The notes beneath the pieces were generated by a model. It ran no database searches. It worked only from the letters and a program-made list of their open reading frames with translations, and was not told the DNA's origin. This document shows positions 1 to 9,003 of a stretch of DNA of 51,939 nucleotides, in pieces (within the stretch, counting starts at the first letter, position 1; every line of letters starts with the position of its first letter). Made by a program: the position numbers and the translations under genes. The DNA is from Chloroflexota bacterium (lineage in GTDB: Bacteria; Chloroflexota; UBA4733). The stretch is taken from contig JAMCTA010000045.1 of assembly GCA_023381895.1 (NCBI GenBank), positions 610-52,548 of the forward strand, given 5' to 3'.

Positions 1-229
1 TGACCATGAAGAAGACGGCGAAGAGTAACTGGAAGAGCAAAGAGAGGACGATCGGTAAGGCGGATGAGAACTTTATGAGTAGCGGCAAGGCGAGCCACCA
101 GAAGACGACAATCGCCACTATGGCGATGATGACGCGCGCGATGTTGCGTCCCAGCCAGCCGAAGAAACGGTCGAGACCATCGTCTATCGATGCGCCGAGA
201 GTTGGATTTGGAGTGGGTTGGCTACTCAA
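1..229 (-). CDS. Membrane protein, N-terminal part (runs off window)
   Basis: Not recognised. The 5' part of a minus-strand gene whose end lies beyond base 1. A TTG start at 229 is chosen because the only upstream in-frame codons are six sense codons after a stop, and GAGAAAGGGG lies just before it. The product has a Ser/Pro/Thr-rich N-terminus of about 12 residues, then a segment with FFGWLGRN, then two hydrophobic stretches (around VIIAIVAIVVFWWLALPLLI and IVLSLLFQLLFAVFFMV) that should span the membrane. It lies 50 bp downstream of another membrane-anchored gene on the same strand. No function can be assigned. Confidence 0.6.
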   Translation of the reverse strand, partial: MSSQPTPNPTLGASIDDGLDRFFGWLGRNIARVIIAIVAIVVFWWLALPLLIKFSSALPIVLSLLFQLLFAVFFMV

Positions 230-282
230 GGGTTGAACCCCTTTCTCTCAGGGATGAGCCGAGTTGTGGAACGAGTGGAGAC

Positions 283-864
283 TCACTGCAGCTTCAAGAT
301 TTTACCTTGAGGATCGAGAGTGAAGAGATAGGTGAACTGCGACATCTGCCCCCCACGGCTCACGGTCAAGAGGTAGAGGTAGACCGAGTCTCCATCCTGT
401 TCGTGAACTCCACCTACGTAGGTGATCTGCTGGATCGATCCCAATTGGGGCTTCAGTTGATTCAACTGAGTCTGCAGTGCCTGCACGCTTGCCCCTTGTT
501 TCACCGAGTCGCTGAGAAGGTTCCAGATTGCGTTCGCATCCCCTGCCTGCTGGGCCCGGAAGTATTCGACAGGTGCCTGTGGTGAAGGCAGCGAACCCTG
601 GACGGAGGTGAGTGCGGGGCCAGAAGTGGCTGTCGATAATGCGGACGTCGAAGGGAAGAGGACTGGCGAGAAGTAGTACAAGCCAGCCCCAGCAACAATG
701 AGCAGGAGCAAGAGCACCACCGAGAACCGGGAGTGGCGCCTCAGGAGCATGCTGATACCGAGGATAACGAAGAGCACCGCCTTGATGGGGAAGCGGATGA
801 TCTGCAGCACGAGTGGGCGTCGCCGTGATGCCACAGTGGAGAACTGCTCTGGGGTCTCACTCAT
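283..864 (-). CDS. Membrane-anchored protein with C-terminal extracytoplasmic domain
   Basis: 193 residues. A basic N-terminus is followed by two hydrophobic stretches (about residues 19-41 and 47-70), a Ser/Thr/Pro-rich linker, then a soluble domain of about 100 residues beginning near PVEYFRAQQAGDANAIWNLL. This opening (helix, then 'WNLLSDSVKQ') and the later beta-rich part resemble NTF2/DUF4878-like folds found on the outer face of membrane proteins in Gram-positive-type bacteria; that comparison is by eye. The ATG is the first in-frame start. The gene shares its strand with the membrane gene downstream and may be co-transcribed with it. Function unknown. Confidence 0.75.
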   Translation of the reverse strand: MSETPEQFSTVASRRRPLVLQIIRFPIKAVLFVILGISMLLRRHSRFSVVLLLLLIVAGAGLYYFSPVLFPSTSALSTATSGPALTSVQGSLPSPQAPVEYFRAQQAGDANAIWNLLSDSVKQGASVQALQTQLNQLKPQLGSIQQITYVGGVHEQDGDSVYLYLLTVSRGGQMSQFTYLFTLDPQGKILKLQ

Positions 865-1028
865 CCGCGGGTGCCTTCGCTACTAGTTCCGCCGCGACAA
901 AGCGTGTGTGGGGCGCGGCGAGTGCGAGCGTGAACTCTTCACAACGCAGGTTCCGCCTGCTTCTACCCCATGCTAAGGCTGGCTAGTTTCTGCCGTCAAG
1001 ACGGTGAGACCAAACTGGCAAACTTTCT

Positions 1029-1688
1029 TTACGACTTGCGCCCGGCGAGGAGCAGGGTGCGAGCAGTGGTGCGAAACGGCGCAACTCGACCCAGCCACCA
1101 CAGGCGGCGGCTGGCGGCTCGTCCAGCCCGATGCCTCCCGAAGAATGGAAAGAGCGCTGTCGCGGTGACCAACTCGAAGCCAACGCTTCGGAGGAGTTCT
1201 GCGAGCTCGGGGCCAGTGAACAGGTGACGATGATCGGGATCGTTGAACAGCTCTGGGTCAGGATGCCGGGCATTGGGCGTCAGCACCACCGCCGTGCCAC
1301 CGCGTTGGAGGACACGGTGCCAGGAGTGCAGTGCAGCACCCGGGTCAGGCAGGTGCTCGATGAGGTGCTGGGCAATGATGCCGCCGATACTCTCAGTAGC
1401 GAACAGGAGCTCGGGAGATGGAGCAACCCGAATCATTGCTCCAATGCCCCGCACCTGAGCGCCCCGAGCGGCTACAACGTTCGTTTCGACGCCTATCGGT
1501 GTGTATCCAGCAGCAACGAGCAGCGGAAAGAGAGGACCGGTCCCGGCACCCACGTCGACGACGCGACCGTTTGGGAGTGCGCGCAGAGAAGCGACTGCGG
1601 CCGTGCTCTCAATCGAGCGGTCATGCCAGCTTTGACGGGCGGCGTAGTAGGCCTCGTCGTACCCATTCGGGCTAGGGATAGATGCCAC
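1029..1688 (-). CDS. Class I SAM-dependent methyltransferase
   Basis: About 219 residues with a Rossmann methyltransferase fold: motif I is VVDVGAGTG, followed by IGVET at the end of strand 2 and a motif-IV/V region with IIAQHLIEHLPDP and VLQRGGTAVVLTPN. This is the Methyltransf_11/UbiE-like pattern, and the substrate cannot be read from sequence. The GTG at 1688 is preferred over a TTG at 1709 because GCGGAAGG lies 10 nt upstream of it. It overlaps the 3' end of the glutamate dehydrogenase gene by 17 bp, suggesting translational coupling. Confidence 0.8.
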   Translation of the reverse strand: MASIPSPNGYDEAYYAARQSWHDRSIESTAAVASLRALPNGRVVDVGAGTGPLFPLLVAAGYTPIGVETNVVAARGAQVRGIGAMIRVAPSPELLFATESIGGIIAQHLIEHLPDPGAALHSWHRVLQRGGTAVVLTPNARHPDPELFNDPDHRHLFTGPELAELLRSVGFELVTATALFPFFGRHRAGRAASRRLWWLGRVAPFRTTARTLLLAGRKS

Positions 1689-2946
1689 GAAGGCGATAGC
1701 CTTCCGCAACCTTTGTCACGGCCTCCATGTAGGCTGCCGTGCGCATGTCGACGCGCTCCTGCAAACTCACCTTGAGAACTGTGTCGAAGGCACGATCGAG
1801 AATGTTGTAGAGACGGGCATTGATCTCGGATTCGCTCCAGAAGAAAGACTGAAGATCCTGCACCCACTCGAAGTATGACACAGTAACACCACCTGCGTTT
1901 GCCAGGATATCGGGAACCACAAAAATGCCGCGATCGAACAGGATGGCATCAGCCGCAGGAGTTGTGGGGCCATTCGCGCCCTCCACAATGATATGGGCAT
2001 GGATAGCGTGGGCATTCGTCGCGTTGATCTGGTTCTCGATGGCAGCGGGAATGAGGATGTCGCAAGGCGCTGTGAGTAACGTCTCATTGGCGATGTGGTC
2101 CGCTCCGCGATAGGTGACGACAGAGCCGTGCTCCCCGGCGGCAGCGGTCACAGCATCGATGTCCAGGCCGTTCTCATTGTAGATCGCACCATCCATATCG
2201 CTAACGGCTACCACGCGCGCACCGGCTTCCTGGAGTGAGCGAGCGGCAACGCTGCCGACGTTTCCGAATCCTTGGACGGCTACACGTGCTCGTGCAAGAT
2301 CCAAACCTACATGACTGCACGCCTTGCGTGCGACGGCCATGATTCCGTGCCCGGTTGCTTCAAGGCGCCCTTCTGAACCACCGATTGATACCGGCTTTCC
2401 GGTCACACAGGCGGGAACGGAATATCCCTTCTGCATACTGTAGGTATCCATAATCCACGCCATGATCTGTGGGTTGGTATTCATGTCGGGTGCAGGGATG
2501 TCGATCTCAGGCCCGATGATGAGCGAGATCTCGGAGGTGTAACGGCGTGTGAGGTGTTCGAGCTCTTGCAGCGAGAGGATGTGGGGATCGCAGGAAACTC
2601 CACCCTTGGCGCCACCGAAAGGGATACCAACGACAGCACACTTCCACGTCATCCACATGGCCAGCGCTCGCACCTCGTCGAGGGTGACGTTTGGTGCATA
2701 GCGGATCCCTCCTTTGGCGGGACCACGCACCGTGTTGTGTTGAACTCGGTAGCCGGTGAAGATCTGGACCGAACCATCGTCCATTTTCACTGGAAAATGG
2801 ACGATGAACTCGCGATGCGGCTGCCGGAGGATCGCCGCGACACCGTCGTCGAGTCCCAGGCGTTCAGCAACTGCGTTGAACTGCTGCACGGCGATGTCGT
2901 AGGCACTGATCTTCTCTGAACTCGACGACGTTGGAACCGCTGTCAT
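1672..2946 (-). CDS. gdhA: Glutamate dehydrogenase (Glu/Leu/Phe/Val dehydrogenase family)
   Basis: 424 residues, typical for hexameric catabolic-type GDH, which interconverts glutamate and 2-oxoglutarate plus ammonia with NAD(P). The N-terminal substrate domain has GGIRYAPNVTLDEVRALAMWM and the catalytic-lysine motif PFGGAKGG, then GPEIDIPAPDMNT with the catalytic Asp. The Rossmann domain has VAVQGFGNVGS and VVAVSDMDG; the C-terminal part has EGANGPTTPAAD and PDILANAGGVTVSYFEWVQ. The ATG at 2946 is chosen over one 12 codons upstream because AAGGAGGTG lies about 9 nt ahead of it. Leucine or phenylalanine dehydrogenase activity is less likely, since length and the AKGG context match GDH. Confidence 0.95.
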   Translation of the reverse strand: MTAVPTSSSSEKISAYDIAVQQFNAVAERLGLDDGVAAILRQPHREFIVHFPVKMDDGSVQIFTGYRVQHNTVRGPAKGGIRYAPNVTLDEVRALAMWMTWKCAVVGIPFGGAKGGVSCDPHILSLQELEHLTRRYTSEISLIIGPEIDIPAPDMNTNPQIMAWIMDTYSMQKGYSVPACVTGKPVSIGGSEGRLEATGHGIMAVARKACSHVGLDLARARVAVQGFGNVGSVAARSLQEAGARVVAVSDMDGAIYNENGLDIDAVTAAAGEHGSVVTYRGADHIANETLLTAPCDILIPAAIENQINATNAHAIHAHIIVEGANGPTTPAADAILFDRGIFVVPDILANAGGVTVSYFEWVQDLQSFFWSESEINARLYNILDRAFDTVLKVSLQERVDMRTAAYMEAVTKVAEGYRLRGIYP

Positions 2947-2972
2947 CGGCGTGAGCACCTCCTTGCACATTA

Positions 2973-2986
2973 AAGGGTACACCCTT
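2973..2986. promoter_or_regulatory. Short dyad in the gdhA 5' region
   Basis: AAGGGT-AC-ACCCTT is a 6-bp inverted repeat with a 2-bp centre, 27 bp before the gdhA start and upstream of its Shine-Dalgarno. Its position fits an operator or short hairpin in the untranslated leader. Nothing else identifies the binding protein. Confidence 0.3.
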
Positions 2987-3125
2987 CCCGGGCGCGCGTC
3001 ATGGTCGGTCAGTGGGCGCTAAGCACACCCGTACGTGTAGGAATGGTGACAGCGCGTACACTGATGAGAGCACTGAGCCAGTGGCCAGCCAAGGTGGGGT
3101 GGGCGATCGAGGGGGCTGGACAGCT

Positions 3126-5885
3126 ATGGACGAGCTCCAAGCGCTGCGAGAGGTCAGCCGGGTTCTTGCCAACTCGCAGGACGTCCACGAAGTGCTGCAG
3201 GTGGTTCTCAAAGCAGTGACCAAGACCCTCGGCTTTGATCGTGCAGCTGTGGCCCTCGTCGATCCAGCGACACAAGAGATTCGGGGCTCTGTCGGCATCA
3301 ACATGACCGAGGAAGCGGTCGTTGCAATCCGTGCGCCTCTTGGTAGCAATGACGTGCGTGCGACCGTCCTGCGGAGTGGCGTGATCCAGGTGGTGAACGG
3401 CTGGGATCCCCGAGCCGAGCCGGAGATGCTTGCAACCTATGGGCATCACTCCTACGTCACGATCTATGGACCACTCACAGTTGCTGGCGAGCGCGTTGGA
3501 GTGATCAGCGCAGCCCGGCAAGACCAGACGCTGACGCCACTCAGTGAGCGCGACATTGATCTCTTCGATCTCTTCTGTGACTACGTCAGTATCGCGCTGC
3601 AAGGAGCACGGCTCGTTGAGAGTGAACGGAAGAAGACACGTCGATTGCGCGCCGTCACCGAGGTGATGCGGCGAGCCAATCAAACACTCGAGCTTAACGC
3701 TCTGCTCGCAGAGACCACCGATCTGCTGCGAAGGGCTTTTGGTTATCAAAGAGTCTCCGTCATGCTTGTTGATGAGCATAATCCTCAGCAGCTCTACCGC
3801 GCCGCTTGTAGCTCTGAGCATGAAGAAACTTGGCAGGATCTGCGTGTTCTCTTTGGCACGGGAATGATCGGGCACGCAGCAGCGATCGGCCAGACGCGGC
3901 TTGCAAACGACACCTCACAGGATCAGCACTTCTTCCAGGCGCCGGGGCCACATACCGGTTCGGAGCTCGATGTTCCGCTCCGCGTTGGTAGCACCATCAT
4001 TGGTGTGCTGAGCATCGAAGGGGAGCAGCCAGGAGCGTTTGAAGAAGAGGATGTCCCGTTTATCGAGACGCTGGCGGATCAGATCGCAATTGCGATTCGG
4101 AACAGCCAGCTCTACGGAGAAGCTTTGCGACAAACGCAGCAACTCAACCTCATTAACTCTGTCGCCCGGCGCATGGGTGGGCTAATGCCACCGAGAGAAC
4201 TGATGCCCTACCTCGTTGATCTCCTCTATGAAACGCTCGTGCCTTACAGTGTCGCCATCTTCTTGCGCAGTGGGCGCGAGGATACGGTGGTGTTGGCGGC
4301 AGCACAAGGTGGAAAGCCGGGGCCGATGCCACCAGGGACAGTACTACGGACTGGCGTTGACGGTATCGTTGGTCGAGTCTCAGCCACTGGACAACCGCTG
4401 CTCGCACGTGACGTAGAACGCGAGCCGTACTTTCTTTCCTACCCTGGCTTACCGCTCACGGCCTCAGAGATGGCTGTTCCTATTCGTTATGCCGACGAGA
4501 TCATTGGCGTTCTGGATGTGCAGAGCAGCACGCGCAATGCATTCGACAGTCGTGACGTCGAGATGCTGCACACGCTCGCTGACCAGGTGGCCATTGCTAT
4601 CAAGAATGCCCGGCTTTTCGAGGACCTCTACCGGCGGACGGAGCAGATCGCTGGTCTCCATGAAGCAGGACAGGCAATTGCCTCAAGCCTCAACCTCGAT
4701 CACATCTTGCGATCGCTCCTCTTTGAAGTGCGGAAACGCCTGGGCTTCGACCGTGCCGCACTCGCGCTCGTCGATAGAGACCATGCTCTGGTGCGCGGGA
4801 GTCTGGCGACTGATACCCAGGGGACGATCTCTTCGTGGGAGCAGTGGCAGCAAGCCGTGCCGTCAGACCCGGGAGAGCTGGTGGCGCAAGCGATTGAGGG
4901 CTGGCTGAACTCACCCTTTCTGGCAGACGTGCGCCAGCGAGAGCATATCCATAGCCTCGTTGCCGGAGAGGTTCTGCGTGTAGGCGACCAGGTGTTCGGC
5001 GCACTGATCGTGGACACACTCGTGACGCGGCGGAAAATTACGGACGAGAGTCGCGGCGTGCTCCAGACCTTTGCAAGCCAGGCAAGCATTGCTCTCGATC
5101 ACGCACGTCTCTATACGGAGCTGGCTCAACGAGCCCAGCGACTCGCTGAGGCAAACCAGCAACTGGCGCAGCTAGATCAGATGAAGTCACACTTCCTCTC
5201 CATGGTGTCGCACGAGTTGCGTACGCCTCTAGGGCTCATTAAAGGCTACGTGAGCACTCTGCGGGAGATGGACGCGACGCTTGATGCGGCGACGCGTCAA
5301 GAGTTTCTGACCATCATCGATGAGGAGACGGACAATCTCAGCGAGCTCGTGGGCAACCTGCTTGATACATCACGCTTGGAGGCGGGCACGCTCGCGCTGG
5401 AGAAGCATCCCTTGAAGCTGCTCTCGCTGGTCCGCAAGGCTGTCGGCGATGCACAACAACGAGCGCCTAGCTACCGATTTGCCCTGAGCTTGCCCCAGGG
5501 GGTGCCATTGCTCTCGGCCGATAGCCGGCGGCTCGAGCAAGTGTTCCGCAACCTTCTTGACAACGCAGTCAAGTACTCAGCACCTGGATCGCTTGTGACG
5601 GTAAGTGTGGTGGTGGGTGAGGGTGAAGTCGAGATCAAGGTGACCGATGAGGGACGTGGCATCGCATCAGAGCATCAAGCAAGAGTCTTTGAGCGCTTCT
5701 TCCGAGTGGATCAGAGTGATAGTCGCTTTGGGGGCGGGTCGGGCCTGGGTCTGTCGATCGCGAAGGGGATTGTAGAGGGACACGGGGGGCGCATCGCCGT
5801 CGAAAGCGCCTTGGGAGAAGGAAGTACGTTCACGGTCGTGCTGCCGCTCCAGCTCACCCGAGATGATGCTACCGAACTGCAATAG
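3126..5885 (+). CDS. Soluble sensor histidine kinase with four GAF domains
   Basis: 919 residues from ATG 3126. The reading frame is open further upstream, but the preceding residues are low-complexity and do not look like a domain. Four GAF domains follow each other at about residues 15-165, 190-345, 360-510 and 530-685, each ending in a helix of the type ADQIAIAIRNSQLYGEA. A short coiled coil leads to HisKA with phospho-acceptor His about 696 in SHELRTPLGLIKG, then HATPase_c with N box NLLDNAVKYS (about 810), G1 DEGRGI and G2 GSGLGLSIAKG. There is no membrane segment, so it senses a cytoplasmic ligand or redox state. A lone receiver protein lies 109 bp downstream and is the obvious partner. 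Confidence 0.93.
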   Translation: MDELQALREVSRVLANSQDVHEVLQVVLKAVTKTLGFDRAAVALVDPATQEIRGSVGINMTEEAVVAIRAPLGSNDVRATVLRSGVIQVVNGWDPRAEPEMLATYGHHSYVTIYGPLTVAGERVGVISAARQDQTLTPLSERDIDLFDLFCDYVSIALQGARLVESERKKTRRLRAVTEVMRRANQTLELNALLAETTDLLRRAFGYQRVSVMLVDEHNPQQLYRAACSSEHEETWQDLRVLFGTGMIGHAAAIGQTRLANDTSQDQHFFQAPGPHTGSELDVPLRVGSTIIGVLSIEGEQPGAFEEEDVPFIETLADQIAIAIRNSQLYGEALRQTQQLNLINSVARRMGGLMPPRELMPYLVDLLYETLVPYSVAIFLRSGREDTVVLAAAQGGKPGPMPPGTVLRTGVDGIVGRVSATGQPLLARDVEREPYFLSYPGLPLTASEMAVPIRYADEIIGVLDVQSSTRNAFDSRDVEMLHTLADQVAIAIKNARLFEDLYRRTEQIAGLHEAGQAIASSLNLDHILRSLLFEVRKRLGFDRAALALVDRDHALVRGSLATDTQGTISSWEQWQQAVPSDPGELVAQAIEGWLNSPFLADVRQREHIHSLVAGEVLRVGDQVFGALIVDTLVTRRKITDESRGVLQTFASQASIALDHARLYTELAQRAQRLAEANQQLAQLDQMKSHFLSMVSHELRTPLGLIKGYVSTLREMDATLDAATRQEFLTIIDEETDNLSELVGNLLDTSRLEAGTLALEKHPLKLLSLVRKAVGDAQQRAPSYRFALSLPQGVPLLSADSRRLEQVFRNLLDNAVKYSAPGSLVTVSVVVGEGEVEIKVTDEGRGIASEHQARVFERFFRVDQSDSRFGGGSGLGLSIAKGIVEGHGGRIAVESALGEGSTFTVVLPLQLTRDDATELQ

Positions 5886-5994
5886 GCTGTCGCACGGAAG
5901 AGCTCATGCAGGCGGGCTATTCTGGGGTAGAGTGTGGCGGGTAGCTTCTGGTCCTCCCTGAGGGGAAGACCCGGAGAGGAGTGACCAGCAGAGC

Positions 5995-6396
5995 GTGGCA
6001 CCTCAGTTGCGTGCCGTCCTTGCAGACCCGTCAACGCGGATGCGACGGCTCCTCCGGATGCACTTCGAGATGGCTGGTTGCGTCGTTCAAGAGGCGGTAC
6101 ACGCTGATCTAGGAAGCCTCCTCACGAGGCTAACGAACGTAGACATCCTGGTGCTTGACCTTGATGAGCGGTCGCTGCCAACGGCGCAGGCTGTCCGTCT
6201 ACTGCGACGGCGCACGCCAGGGGCAGTCGTTGGAGGCTATTCGATTCTCCCGCCCGATTCGTTCGTTGAACAGCTCTGTCTTGATCGCTTCGTGGAGAAG
6301 CCGTTCGACGTGCAAGTATTTGTCGGCGGGCTTGTGCGGGCACGTGACCGCTCAAGCGTTCAGCGCGATATTGAGAGCGCTGATATCGCGCTCTGA
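5995..6396 (+). CDS. Stand-alone receiver domain (CheY-like)
   Basis: 133 residues, a single receiver domain without an output domain. VLADPS at the end of strand 1 keeps only one acidic residue of the usual pair; the phospho-acceptor region is DILVLDLDE, and VEKPF carries the conserved Lys. The GTG at 5995 has GGAGAGGAG about 13 nt upstream, a long spacing. It probably receives phosphate from the GAF kinase just upstream. With no effector domain it would act through protein contact or as a phosphate sink. The missing acidic residue could weaken Mg2+ binding. Confidence 0.75.
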   Translation: MAPQLRAVLADPSTRMRRLLRMHFEMAGCVVQEAVHADLGSLLTRLTNVDILVLDLDERSLPTAQAVRLLRRRTPGAVVGGYSILPPDSFVEQLCLDRFVEKPFDVQVFVGGLVRARDRSSVQRDIESADIAL

Positions 6397-6551
6397 GCCC
6401 TCGGGCGCTTGTGGCGTGGCCGTTTCTTGATGACGGTACGTCCAGGGTTCCAGATTGTGGGTGCATTCTGCCGCGGTCATGGTCGGGGCGCTGATCTGTC
6501 GCAGGAATTTGGCAGTGGAGAACTCTTAGCAAGACTGCCAAGGTTGCGCAT

Positions 6552-7853
6552 TCACCTCGAGCCAAGCCACAACAAGGCTGCGCTGGTGACGAGCGTCACT
6601 AGGCTGAGCGGCAATCCCAGCCGGACGTATTCCAGTGCCGTTACTTCGAGATCCCGTTTGCGTAGGATCAGCAACCAGAGCATCGTTGAAAGAGAACCAA
6701 TGACAGTGATGTTGGGGCCGATATCGACCCCGATGATCGTTCCTAGGGTAAGGATGTTTCGCAGCTGGCTTCCCGGAACGTGCTGGATGACTGCCGTGAG
6801 GACGAACGTGGCCGGCAAGTTGTTGATGAGATTGGCACCAACAGCACCAGCAGCGACCGCCGTGAACGCAGCACTGTTTCCGTCGCCGGCAAGGAGGACT
6901 TTGGCCAGGAGCGCGGTGATCCCAGCACGCTTCAAGCCTTGCACGATGAGCAACAAGCCGGCAACGAGGCCAAAGAGCTGCCACGACACGCCGTGCAAGG
7001 CTTCCCGTACGGGAAGCCGGCCCACCGTCAGCGCGAGTAGGAGAAGGCCACCTCCGCTGGCAGCAGCCACAAGACCAAGAGGATACTCACGCAGCGAGGC
7101 TGCAATGTAGATAAGAGCCGTGGCTACTAACCAGGCTGCCGTCGAGCCAAACAGTGGCGAGTTCTCGCGAGCCGTATCGGGCTGGAGGCCATTGGGGTCG
7201 AATGTGCCACGAAGGTCACTGCGGAAGAGGACGAAGAAGATGATAAGTATCTCTGCAATCGACAGGACGGCTCCAAGAAAGAGGTGCTGCAGATAGGGTG
7301 TGAGAGCCATTGGATCGTCATTGAGCAGGATGACGTTCGCTGGATTGGACATTGGTAAGAGCACCGAGGCGGCATTGGCGACGAAGGCGCACATGAAGAC
7401 ATATGGGCGAGCAGCTAGGCCAAGGCGGGAGGTCACTGTGACGAGCACAGGGGTCAGAATGAGCACGGTGGCATCGTTCGAGAGGAAAGCCGTCACTACT
7501 ACGCTGATCATGAAGGTGTTGAGGAAAAGCCTTTGCGGGCTGCCGTGGGCGAGCCGGCTGGCGACGTAGGCAAGCCAATCGAACACGCCGGCATGGTCGG
7601 CCACTGTTGAGATACTCAGCAGGCCGAAGAAGAAGAGAAAGAGATTCCAGTTGGCAAGGAGTGTGCGCAGGGCATCAGTGGGCGAGATGGCTCCGATGAA
7701 GAGCATGAGCACGGCACCAACCAGTGAGCTCACTGCCTCCGAGATCCCGCGGGGCCGAATGATGATGGCGACGAAGGCGCCGAGAGCGATGAAGAGGGCC
7801 AGGAGATGATGAGCCAGAAGCACAGATGTCGGGCCTTCTCCCCCCACATTCAT
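6552..7853 (-). CDS. ArsB/NhaD-superfamily anion permease
   Basis: 433 residues from ATG 7853, the usual length for ArsB-type carriers; the frame is open to a GTG at 8009, but that extension is not hydrophobic or conserved-looking. Roughly 11 hydrophobic helices are visible. The family-like parts are FLSNDATVLILTPV, the MSNPANVILL loop in the first half, and LINNLPATFVL in the second half. The SNDA and NNLPA signatures place it in the ion-transporter superfamily of ArsB arsenite pumps and NhaD/CitM carriers. No arsR, arsC or arsA is nearby, so arsenite export is likely but not shown. Confidence 0.85.
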   Translation of the reverse strand: MNVGGEGPTSVLLAHHLLALFIALGAFVAIIIRPRGISEAVSSLVGAVLMLFIGAISPTDALRTLLANWNLFLFFFGLLSISTVADHAGVFDWLAYVASRLAHGSPQRLFLNTFMISVVVTAFLSNDATVLILTPVLVTVTSRLGLAARPYVFMCAFVANAASVLLPMSNPANVILLNDDPMALTPYLQHLFLGAVLSIAEILIIFFVLFRSDLRGTFDPNGLQPDTARENSPLFGSTAAWLVATALIYIAASLREYPLGLVAAASGGGLLLLALTVGRLPVREALHGVSWQLFGLVAGLLLIVQGLKRAGITALLAKVLLAGDGNSAAFTAVAAGAVGANLINNLPATFVLTAVIQHVPGSQLRNILTLGTIIGVDIGPNITVIGSLSTMLWLLILRKRDLEVTALEYVRLGLPLSLVTLVTSAALLWLGSR

Positions 7854-8033
7854 TCCACGCACGCGTGCCGCAGAGTGTACCGCTGTCTCGATCGAGTTGG
7901 ATTCACAAGGGAACTGCGGCAGCGTTGCCATCGGTATTGCATAGCGGGCGTGCCGCTGCTCTAATGGTGGTGCCGGCTGGTCGGTAGATCTGTAGACGGC
8001 ACGTGGCACTGTGGTGACAGACAGATGGAGTGA

Positions 8034-8837
8034 ATGATCGTGAGTCTTACCCTCGGCTGTATGAACCGCCCCTACAATCGGTTTCCCTTCGAGCGGATAC
8101 TAGATGGTATCGCTGCAGCGGGGTTCACCGCCTACGTACATCTCCAGCGACAGCCAGATGCCTGGATCGATGCGAAGACGCCGCTGGACGAAGCGAAAAG
8201 GGTTCACGACGCAATCCTGAAGCGGGGCTTGACTCTAGTCATGCTGCCCTCCAGTATCCCCGTGCATCAGTTGACTGATGATGAGGCGCTGGAGCTTGGG
8301 CGAGGGTTTGTTGATCGGGCAGCGGCGTTGTCAGTTCCATTTCTGCTGGACATGGGTGCACATCAACCTGAGTCTTATGACCGGTATTTCGCGTTGATGC
8401 GCCGCCTCGCCCCCTACGCGGCCGATCACGGTGTCACCATTGCGGTGAAACCGCACGGTGGGGCAACAACAACAGGCGCCGACTGCCTCAGAGCCATCGA
8501 GCGTGTGAATCATCCTGCATACCGGCTATGCTTCGACCCTGGCAATCTCCTCTACTATGCCAATGAACGGCCTGAGACACATCTGGCAGATTTGGCCCCC
8601 TTCACGGTCGCGATGTGCGTGAAGGATGAAGTTGGCGGGCTGCGTGGCGACGTCAACGTCACGCCTGGTGACGGCGACGTGGACTTTCCTGCTGTGTTTC
8701 GCGGACTCTACGAGCGTGGTTTTCGCGGTCCCTGTGTCATCGAGTGTCTAGCCCTCAAGAACACGCCAGAGGAGGAAGACGGAGAGGCACGGCGAGCCTA
8801 TGCGTTCCTCTCGGGCATTGTGAGCAATCTTTCCTAG
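8034..8837 (+). CDS. Xylose-isomerase-like TIM barrel (sugar phosphate isomerase/epimerase)
   Basis: 267 residues, the usual size for the AP_endonuc_2/IolE-IolI superfamily. Recognisable parts are the early barrel strand GFTAYVHLQ, VTIAVKPHGG with a likely metal or substrate ligand on strand 5, RLCFDPGNLLYY (the conserved D-x-GN), CVKDEVGG and GPCVIECLALKN with a C-terminal Glu. These proteins isomerise or epimerise keto-sugars or inositol derivatives using a divalent metal. GGAG sits just upstream of the ATG. It is a single gene and may belong with the sugar-catabolic genes elsewhere in the window. Confidence 0.85.
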   Translation: MIVSLTLGCMNRPYNRFPFERILDGIAAAGFTAYVHLQRQPDAWIDAKTPLDEAKRVHDAILKRGLTLVMLPSSIPVHQLTDDEALELGRGFVDRAAALSVPFLLDMGAHQPESYDRYFALMRRLAPYAADHGVTIAVKPHGGATTTGADCLRAIERVNHPAYRLCFDPGNLLYYANERPETHLADLAPFTVAMCVKDEVGGLRGDVNVTPGDGDVDFPAVFRGLYERGFRGPCVIECLALKNTPEEEDGEARRAYAFLSGIVSNLS

Positions 8838-8841
8838 CGAA

Positions 8842-8860
8842 GACGAACGTTGGGTTCGTC
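8842..8860 (+). terminator. Possible hairpin terminator after the TIM-barrel gene
   Basis: GACGAAC and GTTCGTC form a 7-bp stem around the loop GTTGG, 4 bp after the stop codon. No T-tract follows, so intrinsic termination is uncertain. Confidence 0.35.
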
Positions 8861-9003
8861 GCAACGGGAATATCCCCGCCGGGAGGGAGTACTGCTCACT
8901 CCGCAGGTGTGGGGCAGTTCGAGCAGGAGCAGAGTGATGCGGCCTCGAGGTAGCGTCAAGATTGATCCTCGGATAAGGAACTACCCGAACACCACCAGTG
9001 TCA

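Noticed and set aside
3009..3875. A 288-residue minus-strand frame under the histidine kinase
   Set aside because: It lies opposite the GAF-coding sequence and has no recognisable domain or composition of its own.
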